Origin: an uncultured Eubacteriales bacterium
Lineage (GTDB): Bacteria; Bacillota; Clostridia; Christensenellales; Aristaeellaceae
DNA length: 37,315 nt
NCBI GenBank assembly: GCA_902777335.1
Contig: CACYTF010000031.1
Location: 1-37,315, forward strand
Direction: 5' to 3'
Below, piece after piece: positions 31,616 through 37,315 of the stretch (the first letter of the stretch is position 1; each line of letters opens with the position of its first letter). The translations under genes and the position numbers were made by a program. The notes beneath the pieces were generated by a model. It was not told where the DNA came from. It made no database searches and worked only from the letters and a program-made list of their open reading frames with translations.

Positions 31616-33043
31616 TCAGACGCTTATTATGCCCATATCCAGGGCGGGATAGCCGGCGAGTATCGGGTCGACCACCTGGGTCAGGAAGCGCTCGGTCTGC
31701 GCCTGGGCCCGGCCGGTGTACTTGTCCGGGCTCAGAAGCGCCGTCAGGCGCTCGCGGTCCAGCGGGAAGGCCGGGTCGGCGGCGATGCGCGCCATTAAAT
31801 CGTTCTCAAGCCCTTCGGCCTTCATCCGGGCGGAAGCGGCCTGGGAGTGCACGCGCACGCGCTCGTGGATCTCCTGCCGGTCCGCGCCGTGCTTGACGGA
31901 CTCCATGATGATGTCCTCGGTGGCCATGAAGGGCAGGTTCTCCATGACCCGCTTTTCGATCATCTTCGGGTAGACCACCATGCCGCCCGCGATGTTGGCG
32001 TACAGCTCCAGCACCGCATCGGTGGCCAGGAAGGCCTCCGGCAGCGACAGGCGGCGGTTGGCGGAATCGTCCAGCGTGCGCTCGAACCACTGGGTGGCGG
32101 CGGTCATGCCGGCGTCCTGATACAGCGCCATCACGTGCCGCGACAGCGCGCAGATGCGCTCAGAACGCATCGGGTTGCGCTTGTAGGCCATGGCCGACGA
32201 GCCGATCTGGCTCTTCTCAAAGGGCTCCTCCACCTCGCGGAACGACTGCAAGAGCCGCAGGTCCTGGGCGAACTTGTAGGCGCTCTGGGCCACGCCCGAC
32301 AGCGCGCCCAGCACCCGGGAATCCAGCTTGCGGGGGTAGGTCTGGCCCGACACGTCGAACACGGCCTCCATGCCCATCTTCTCGGCGATGCGCCTCTCCA
32401 GTTCGTCCACCTTCGCGCCGTCGCCGCCGAACAGCTCCATGAAGGAGACCTGCGTGCCGGTGGCGCCCCGGTTGCCCAGCAGCTTCAGGCTGGACAGGGC
32501 GAAGCTGAGCTCGTCCAGGTCCATCGTCAGATCCTGCATCCACAGCGTGGCGCGCTTGCCGACGGTGGTCAGCTGGGCGGGCTGCAGGTGGGTGTAGCCC
32601 AGGCACGGCAGCGCCCGGTATTCCCAGGCGAAGGCCCGCAGCCGGCGCAGCACCTCGACCACCTTTTTGCGGATCAGCACAAGCGCGTCCCGCAGCATCA
32701 GTATATCCGCGTTGTCGGTGACGTAGCAGGATGTCGCGCCCAGGTGGATGACGCCCTTCGCGTTCGGGCACACGTCGCCGTAGGCGTGCACGTGGGCCAT
32801 CACGTCGTGGCGCACCCGCTCCTCGTGGCGGCGGGCGGCCTCGTAGTCGATGTCGTCGATGTGCGCCTTCAGCTCGTCCACCTGCGCCTGCGTGACGGGC
32901 AGGCCCAGCTCCATCTCGCTCTCCGCGAGCGCCACCCAAAGCCTGCGCCAGGTGGTGAACTTGCGGTCGGGGGAGAACAGGTACTGCATCTCGGCGCTGG
33001 CGTAGCGGGAGTTCAGCGGGGATTCGTAGGTGGTTTTGTTCAT
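31616..33043 (-). CDS. purB: Adenylosuccinate lyase
   Basis: This is a 475-residue fumarase/aspartase-superfamily enzyme. The signature SSAMAYKRNPMRSERICALS contains the catalytic flexible loop, and the HLGATSCYVTDNADI and YTHLQPAQLTTVGKRA motifs are present. It splits adenylosuccinate to AMP (and SAICAR to AICAR). The start was chosen at MNKTTYESP, five bases after GGAGG. It lies 15 nt after purA in the same operon. Confidence 0.96.
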   Translation of the reverse strand: MNKTTYESPLNSRYASAEMQYLFSPDRKFTTWRRLWVALAESEMELGLPVTQAQVDELKAHIDDIDYEAARRHEERVRHDVMAHVHAYGDVCPNAKGVIHLGATSCYVTDNADILMLRDALVLIRKKVVEVLRRLRAFAWEYRALPCLGYTHLQPAQLTTVGKRATLWMQDLTMDLDELSFALSSLKLLGNRGATGTQVSFMELFGGDGAKVDELERRIAEKMGMEAVFDVSGQTYPRKLDSRVLGALSGVAQSAYKFAQDLRLLQSFREVEEPFEKSQIGSSAMAYKRNPMRSERICALSRHVMALYQDAGMTAATQWFERTLDDSANRRLSLPEAFLATDAVLELYANIAGGMVVYPKMIEKRVMENLPFMATEDIIMESVKHGADRQEIHERVRVHSQAASARMKAEGLENDLMARIAADPAFPLDRERLTALLSPDKYTGRAQAQTERFLTQVVDPILAGYPALDMGIISV

Positions 33044-33058
33044 ATGCTCCTCCACGGT

Positions 33059-34333
33059 TTATCGGATGATCAGCGCCTCGCGCTCGGCCCCGACGGACAC
33101 GTACTTGATCGGGCAGCCGACCTTCTTTTCGATGTATTCGACGTAGTCCCGCGCTTCCTTCGGCAGATCCTCCCATTTGCGGGCCTTGCTGATGTCGCAG
33201 TTCCAGCCGGGCAGGGTCTCGTAGACGCTCTCGCAGTCGTACAGGTCCGGGGTGTAGGGGAAGCGGTCGATGACCTCGCCGTTCAGCCTGTAGGCCACGC
33301 ACACCGGAATCTCCTTCAGGTAGGAAAGCACGTCCAGCTTGGTCAGCGCCAGCGCGGTCGCGCCCTGAAGCTTCGTGCCGTAGCGGGTGGCGGTCACGTC
33401 GAACCAGGCCACGCGCCGGGGCCTGCCCGTGGCCGCGCCGTACTCCGCGCCGGCCTCGCGCAGGTCGTGGGCGGCTTCACCGTCCAGCTCGCCCACGAAC
33501 GGGCCCTCGCCCACGCAGGTGGAGTAGGCCTTGGTGACGCCGATGACCTCGTCCACCTTCAGAGAGGGCATGCCGCAGCCCACCGGGGCCTCCGCCGCCA
33601 GCGGCGAGGAGGAGGACGTGAACGGGTAGATGCCGTACTGGATGTCTCTGAGCGCGCCCAGCTGGGCCTCGAACATCACGCTCTTGCCGGCGCTCGCCGC
33701 GCCCTCCAGCAGCTCGCCCGCGTCGCACAGGTGGGGGATCAACGCGTCGCCCCAGGTGTGAATCCAGGCCAGGGTTTCGTCGAAGTCGATCTTCGGCTGG
33801 CCGTAGCCCTCAACGATGGTGTCGTTCTTCCAGTCGATCAGGCGCTTCAGGTGCTTCTCCAGCGCCTGGGGGTGCTTCAGATCGCCCATCATGATGGCCT
33901 TCTTCATGTACTTGTCGCCGTAGATCGGGCTGATGCCCCGCAGCGTGGAGCCGAAGTGGTCCTTGCCCAGGCGCTGCTCCTCCCACTTGTCCTGGTTCGG
34001 GTGGATGGGCAGCACCATCATGGCCCGGTCGGAGATCTTCAGGTTGTCGGGGGTGATCTGAACGCCCTTCTCCCGCAGGCGGCCCATCTCCTCGTTGATG
34101 TGCTTCAGGTCGATGACCACGCCCGCGCCCAGCAGGTTCACGGCGCTCTTGTGGAATATGCCCGAGGGCAGCAGGTTCAGCGCGAACTTGCCGTATTCGT
34201 TGATGACGGTATGACCGGCGTTGTTGCCGCCCTGGTAGCGCACGACCACGTCGAATTGGCCCGCGAAGTAATCCACCATGCGGCCCTTGCCCTCGTCGCC
34301 CCAGTTGATGCCCACGATTGCGGTATTGGACAT
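33059..34333 (-). CDS. purA: Adenylosuccinate synthetase
   Basis: This is a 424-residue GTP-dependent ligase joining IMP and aspartate. The P-loop is GINWGDEGKGR with catalytic Asp13, and catalytic His41 lies in GGNNAGHTV. ATRYGTKLQGATALALTKLDVL and the C-terminal KVGCPIKYVSVGAEREALI are typical. GAGGTGA precedes the ATG. It is first in a six-gene operon with purB, a nucleoside phosphorylase, a ROK kinase, an aldo/keto reductase and a phosphoesterase. Confidence 0.96.
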   Translation of the reverse strand: MSNTAIVGINWGDEGKGRMVDYFAGQFDVVVRYQGGNNAGHTVINEYGKFALNLLPSGIFHKSAVNLLGAGVVIDLKHINEEMGRLREKGVQITPDNLKISDRAMMVLPIHPNQDKWEEQRLGKDHFGSTLRGISPIYGDKYMKKAIMMGDLKHPQALEKHLKRLIDWKNDTIVEGYGQPKIDFDETLAWIHTWGDALIPHLCDAGELLEGAASAGKSVMFEAQLGALRDIQYGIYPFTSSSSPLAAEAPVGCGMPSLKVDEVIGVTKAYSTCVGEGPFVGELDGEAAHDLREAGAEYGAATGRPRRVAWFDVTATRYGTKLQGATALALTKLDVLSYLKEIPVCVAYRLNGEVIDRFPYTPDLYDCESVYETLPGWNCDISKARKWEDLPKEARDYVEYIEKKVGCPIKYVSVGAEREALIIR

Positions 34334-34383
34334 GAATATTCACCTCATAGTCGAATGATTGTCAACGATTGTCGATTGCATCC

Positions 34384-34412
34384 ATTATAACAGTTTTTTC
34401 GGCTATTTTCCA
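34384..34412 (-). promoter_or_regulatory. Sigma-A promoter of the purA operon
   Basis: On the minus strand TGGAAA (34407-34412), a 17-bp spacer and TATAAT (34384-34389). The leader contains the repeated motif GACAATC; its role is unclear. Confidence 0.7.
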
Positions 34413-34435
34413 GACATAATTGGTAAACTGCGGAA

Positions 34436-36100
34436 TCAGCCGCCGTTTTTCAGCGCCCGGAGCCGCTCGGCCAGCTCCGCGTATTCGGCGTTCAGCCTGT
34501 CCGGGGAGTCGCCCTTCTTCGGCGCGGACATGCGCGCCGCCAGCGCCGCCATGCGCATCTGAAGCGTTGAGATTTCCAGCTGCCGGGCCTCTGCGCTCCG
34601 GTCGCGGCTGTCCTCGGCGTTCATCTGCGCAAGCGTGCCCTCGAAGGCGCGCAGCCTGCCGCCCTCGAAGGCCAGCACGCGGGTGGCCACCGAGGAAACG
34701 AAGTCCCGGTCGTGGCTGACGAACAGCAGCGTGCCGCCGTAGCCGGAAAGCAGCTCCTCCAGCGCCTGCAGCGTGAACAGGTCCAGGTGGTTGGTGGGCT
34801 CGTCCATTAGCAGCAGGTTCACGTCCGACAGCAGCAGCCGCGCCAGCGCGATCTTGGTGCGCTCGCCGCCGGAGAGCACCCGCACCGGCTTGAATACGCT
34901 GTCGCCCCGAAGGCCCAGCCGCGCCAGCACCGTGCGGGCCACGGACTCGGCAAGCGACGATTCGGCCAGCGCGTTTTCAAGCGCCGTGTCGTCAAAGCGC
35001 AGCGCCCGGGCGTGGTCCTGGTCGAAGAAGCCCAGCCGCGCCGCCGGATTCAGCCGGACCGAGCCCTCAAAGCGCACGCCCGGTGCGCACTCGCCCCGCA
35101 GCGCCCGCAGCAGCGTGGTTTTGCCGCTGCCGTTTTCACCCATCAGCGCCGTGCGCGAGCCGGTGGGCAGGTCGAAGGCCGCGCCGGACAGCAGCGTCCG
35201 GCCGCCCGCCGACAGGGCCTTGCACTGAAGGCTCAGCGCCGTCTTCGCGGCGATGGAGTGGGAAACGCCCAGCACCATGCGGATGTCCGGCAGGTCGCGG
35301 GGCCGCTGCTTTACCTCCAGCCGCTCCATGCGGTCCAGCACGGTGCGCCGGGCCGCGCTCTGCTTCAGCACCGCGTTGGTGCTCTCCCGGGTGTGCAGCC
35401 GCGCCTCGCTGTTGCCCATGCGCTTCGGGGCCTTCTTCACCGAGGCGGCCCACTCGGCCTTCTTCTGGGCCATGGCTTTGAGGCGGGCCTTTTCGGCGCG
35501 GTACTGGTCGTATTCAAACTGCTGGTGCTCCCGGCGCTGCGCAAGCTCCCGCCGGTAGGCCTCGTAACCGCCGGGGAAGTCGGTCAAATGGCCGCCCTCC
35601 AGGTGCAGCACCCGGTTGCACAGGGCATTCAACAGCGCGCGGTCGTGGGACACCAGGATCAGCGCGCCGCTCCGCTGGGAGAGGGCCCGGCGCAGCCGCT
35701 CGACGCCGTCGGCGTCCAGGTCGGTGGTGGGCTCGTCCGCCAGCAGCAGGGTGGCGTCCGACGACAGCGCCGCGGCGATGCGCCGCCGGGTCTGCTCGCC
35801 GCCGGACAGGCCGTCCCGCAGTTCGGGCGCGCGGAACCGGGCGGCCAGCTGCCGGCCCGCGTCCAGCCGCTCCTCGCCGGACTGGTGGATGATCGAAAGC
35901 GGCGCGTACCGCCGCACCTGGCCGGAATCGGGCATCAGCTCGCCCGACAGTATGCTCAAAAGCGTGGACTTGCCCGCGCCGTTTTCACCGATCAGGGCGA
36001 CGCGCTCGCCGTCGTACACGCGCAGGCCCTGTATGTCCAGCACCGCCTGGTCGCCGAAGGACTTGGTGATGTGATTGACCTCCAACAGGAGTTTGGGCAT
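34436..36100 (-). CDS. ABC-F family ATPase (ribosome-protection type)
   Basis: This is a 554-residue protein with two nucleotide-binding domains and no membrane segments. NBD1 has GENGAGKSTLLSILSGE, LSGGEQTRRRIAAAL and LLLADEPTTDLD. The charged linker has QFEYDQYRAEKARLK. NBD2 has GENGSGKTTLLRALRGE, LSGGERTKIALARLLL and LLMDEPTNHLD. ABC-F proteins act on the ribosome; antibiotic-resistance members (Vga/Lsa/VmlR-like) dislodge bound drugs. The long leader with a short uORF and terminator hairpins supports the resistance class. The start was chosen at MPKLLLEVNHI after AAGGAGTG. Confidence 0.92.
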   Translation of the reverse strand: MPKLLLEVNHITKSFGDQAVLDIQGLRVYDGERVALIGENGAGKSTLLSILSGELMPDSGQVRRYAPLSIIHQSGEERLDAGRQLAARFRAPELRDGLSGGEQTRRRIAAALSSDATLLLADEPTTDLDADGVERLRRALSQRSGALILVSHDRALLNALCNRVLHLEGGHLTDFPGGYEAYRRELAQRREHQQFEYDQYRAEKARLKAMAQKKAEWAASVKKAPKRMGNSEARLHTRESTNAVLKQSAARRTVLDRMERLEVKQRPRDLPDIRMVLGVSHSIAAKTALSLQCKALSAGGRTLLSGAAFDLPTGSRTALMGENGSGKTTLLRALRGECAPGVRFEGSVRLNPAARLGFFDQDHARALRFDDTALENALAESSLAESVARTVLARLGLRGDSVFKPVRVLSGGERTKIALARLLLSDVNLLLMDEPTNHLDLFTLQALEELLSGYGGTLLFVSHDRDFVSSVATRVLAFEGGRLRAFEGTLAQMNAEDSRDRSAEARQLEISTLQMRMAALAARMSAPKKGDSPDRLNAEYAELAERLRALKNGG

Positions 36101-36311
36101 GAAAAACACTCCTTCCCGCCGGGGAGGGAGCGTAAAACACAGGAACGGCAGCCGCCGTTCCGGGCGCAAAGGCGCCTGGCCGTGCAAAAAACGCAACCTC
36201 CAGACGGCGGCAAAAATGATCCCCCCGTTCGTCGAACCGGAGGCCCGTTTTGTCGGCCGAATGTCAGCTGCGAATCTTCATCAGTACAAGCGTACCTGCC
36301 TTTCCTTGGAT
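36101..36311 (-). promoter_or_regulatory. Attenuator-type leader of the ABC-F gene
   Basis: The leader of about 210 nt holds several elements. Hairpin T1 (about 36221-36243) pairs CCTCC-GTTC with GAAC-GGGGG and is followed by ATCATTTTT. A competing CTGGAGG (complement of 36197-36203) can pair with the CCTCCGG of T1 and is followed by TTGCGTTTTTT. Hairpin T2 is GGAACGGC-ggct-GCCGTTCC (36142-36161) followed by TGTGTTTT. Mutually exclusive hairpins with U-runs fit drug-induced antitermination. Confidence 0.65.
36264..36281 (-). CDS. Candidate leader peptide MKIRS upstream of the ABC-F gene
   Basis: ATG-AAG-ATT-CGC-AGC-TGA lies about 30 nt into the leader and just before hairpin T1. An AGGCAGG lies upstream but is about 10-13 nt from the ATG, so initiation is uncertain; an overlapping TTG-TAC-TGA mini-frame is an alternative. 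Ribosome stalling on such peptides controls other ABC-F resistance genes. Confidence 0.4.
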   Translation of the reverse strand: MKIRS

Positions 36312-36317
36312 GATATC

Positions 36318-36346
36318 ATTATAACACAGGAGCGCGGCGCTGTCAA
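36318..36346 (-). promoter_or_regulatory. Sigma-A promoter of the ABC-F gene
   Basis: On the minus strand TTGACA (36341-36346), a 17-bp spacer and TATAAT (36318-36323): a full consensus match. Confidence 0.88.
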
Positions 36347-36350
36347 TCGC

Positions 36351-36379
36351 TTGACAACCCGGCCCGCGGCGGTTATCAT
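36351..36379 (+). promoter_or_regulatory. Sigma-A promoter of the VanY-like gene
   Basis: TTGACA (36351-36356), a 17-bp spacer and TATCAT (36374-36379). The -35 box is only 4 bp from the -35 box of the divergent ABC-F promoter. Confidence 0.8.
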
Positions 36380-36404
36380 AGGGGCGTAAAGGAGAAATAT
36401 ACCA

Positions 36405-37067
36405 ATGGCACGCAAAAAGAACGCACGCAGGGCCGATCCGGTCCCGAAGATACTGTTTGTGTCGGTCATGGTGGCGCTGCTGGCGGCGGCCTTCGGGCTG
36501 GGCTGGCACTTCGGCGTGGAGTCGACGCGGTTCAAGGGGAACATACTGCTGGTGAACGCCAGCCACCGCTTGGGCGCGGACTACGTGCCGGACGAGCTGG
36601 TCAACCTGTACCAGCAGCGGCACTCGTTCCGCCTGGCCTCCAGCGAGATCACCCTGACCCGCCAGACCTACGCCGCCATGGAGAGCATGTTCCACGCCGC
36701 CGAAGAGGCGAACATGAACGGCTACATCGTCACCAGCGGCTACCGCAGCTACCAGCGCCAGCAGGAGGTCTACGCCCAGAGCGAGCCGGGCAAGGCCCAG
36801 GAGCCCGGGGCCAGCGAGCACCAGACCGGCCTGGCCTTCGACGTGACCGTGGAGACCGGCGAGGGCTTCGAGAACACGCCCCAGTACGCCTGGCTGATGG
36901 AGCACGCCCATGAGTACGGCTTCATACAGCGCTACCCGGCCAACAAGGCCGACATCACCGGCATCAGCTACGAGCCCTGGCACTACCGCTACGTGGGCGT
37001 CGAGGCCGCCACGCGGATGTATAAGACGGGGCTGACGCTGGAGGAGTTTCTGGCGGCCAACGGCTGA
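36405..37067 (+). CDS. VanY-like D-alanyl-D-alanine carboxypeptidase (peptidase M15B)
   Basis: This is a 220-residue protein anchored by an N-terminal membrane segment (about 15-36), with the catalytic domain outside. Zinc and catalytic motifs are SGYRSYQRQ, SEHQTGLAFDV (His139, Asp146) and EPWHYRYVG (Glu190, His193). It trims the terminal D-Ala from peptidoglycan stem peptides. No vanA/vanS-type genes are nearby, so it is probably a housekeeping wall enzyme. AAAGGAG precedes the ATG. It is divergent from the ABC-F gene. Confidence 0.92.
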   Translation: MARKKNARRADPVPKILFVSVMVALLAAAFGLGWHFGVESTRFKGNILLVNASHRLGADYVPDELVNLYQQRHSFRLASSEITLTRQTYAAMESMFHAAEEANMNGYIVTSGYRSYQRQQEVYAQSEPGKAQEPGASEHQTGLAFDVTVETGEGFENTPQYAWLMEHAHEYGFIQRYPANKADITGISYEPWHYRYVGVEAATRMYKTGLTLEEFLAANG

Positions 37068-37127
37068 GCGGTCACCAAGGGCATGAAGTTAAGCGGTTGA
37101 GGTGCCCTATCCCCCGCTTCGCGGGTA

Positions 37128-37157
37128 CTTCCCCATCTGCGGATGGGGAAGCTTTTG
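37128..37157 (+). terminator. Rho-independent terminator
   Basis: CTTCCCCAT (37128-37136) pairs with ATGGGGAAG (37143-37151) around a 6-nt loop and is followed by CTTTTG. It lies 60 nt after the VanY-like stop. Confidence 0.75.
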
Positions 37158-37158
37158 A

Positions 37159-37315
37159 GCGGCAGGCACATTCTGTGCCTCCCCACCGCAGTGGGTTCGA
37201 GCGCCCGGAGAACAGTCCGGTGGACTGTTCTCATCGCGCACGGACGGGCCCCTGGAGAGGGGGAACGCTTGCGGTGGAAGGGCACTCCGGGTACTCCTTG
37301 GCTCACATGCCATTG
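37159..37315. repeat. Hairpin-rich, gene-free end of the window
   Basis: Perfect palindromes follow one another: GGCACA-TTC-TGTGCC (37165-37179) and GAGAACAGTCC-GGT-GGACTGTTCTC (37208-37232). I see no credible gene. It resembles a dispersed intergenic repeat cluster, but only one copy is in the window. Confidence 0.4.

Noticed and set aside
31847..34390. Very long open frame (847 codons) on the plus strand
   Set aside because: It is antisense to purB and purA, which have full family motifs. Long shadow frames are expected in GC-rich DNA.
36405..37067. Vancomycin-resistance cluster
   Set aside because: Only a VanY-like peptidase is present; no vanH/vanA/vanX or vanRS-type genes lie nearby.

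Overview
The window looks like a chromosomal segment of a GC-rich anaerobic member of the Bacillota (Clostridia-like). The basis is WhiA, an LplB/LplC-type sugar ABC transporter with a LacI regulator, YesL-like and DUF4867-like proteins, an ABC-F gene behind an attenuator leader, 2-hydroxyacyl-CoA-dehydratase-type iron-sulfur proteins, strong Shine-Dalgarno sites and canonical sigma-A promoters. This is inferred from gene content; no rRNA or other taxonomic marker was available.

Left (1-8780): two inverted pairs of 43-44-nt palindromic REP-like repeats (104-203 and 8672-8780) bracket a redox module. It has a tightly coupled five-gene minus-strand operon: a cysteine-depleted dehydratase-like paralog, a NosR/NapH-like membrane polyferredoxin, a cysteine-rich dehydratase-like (candidate double-cubane-cluster) protein, its BadF/HgdC-type ATPase activase and a DsbD/TauE-like membrane protein. 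Divergent from it are a secreted Met-rich DUF2680-like protein and an OmpR-type two-component system. The divergent intergenic region holds two mirror-image 18-nt sites, each 9 nt upstream of a -10 box. This suggests one response regulator drives both directions. The module is the best candidate in the window for an undescribed system.

Centre-left (8787-20490): a sucrose/fructan utilisation operon on the minus strand (two permeases, solute-binding protein, GH32 hydrolase, PfkB fructokinase, and a UgpC/MsmK-type ATPase after a gap), divergent from a LacI regulator and four membrane-protein genes. Three LacI-type operators lie at the two promoters, and an exact fourth copy lies inside a downstream coding region.

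Centre (20508-23304): a segmental duplication. Two nearly identical MazG-like genes in direct orientation flank an AT-rich Abi-family gene. The left copy carries a frameshifted remnant of the neighbouring DUF4867 gene, fused at a Shine-Dalgarno-like microhomology.

Right (23451-37315): an MBOAT acyltransferase, murB and whiA on the plus strand; a convergent ParB-like gene; a structured RNA of about 235 nt with its own promoter and terminator; then a six-gene minus-strand operon (purA, purB, nucleoside phosphorylase, ROK kinase, ferredoxin-type aldo/keto reductase, metallophosphoesterase). Upstream is an ABC-F gene with an attenuator leader, transcribed divergently from a VanY-like carboxypeptidase through back-to-back promoters. 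The last 250 bases hold hairpins but no gene.
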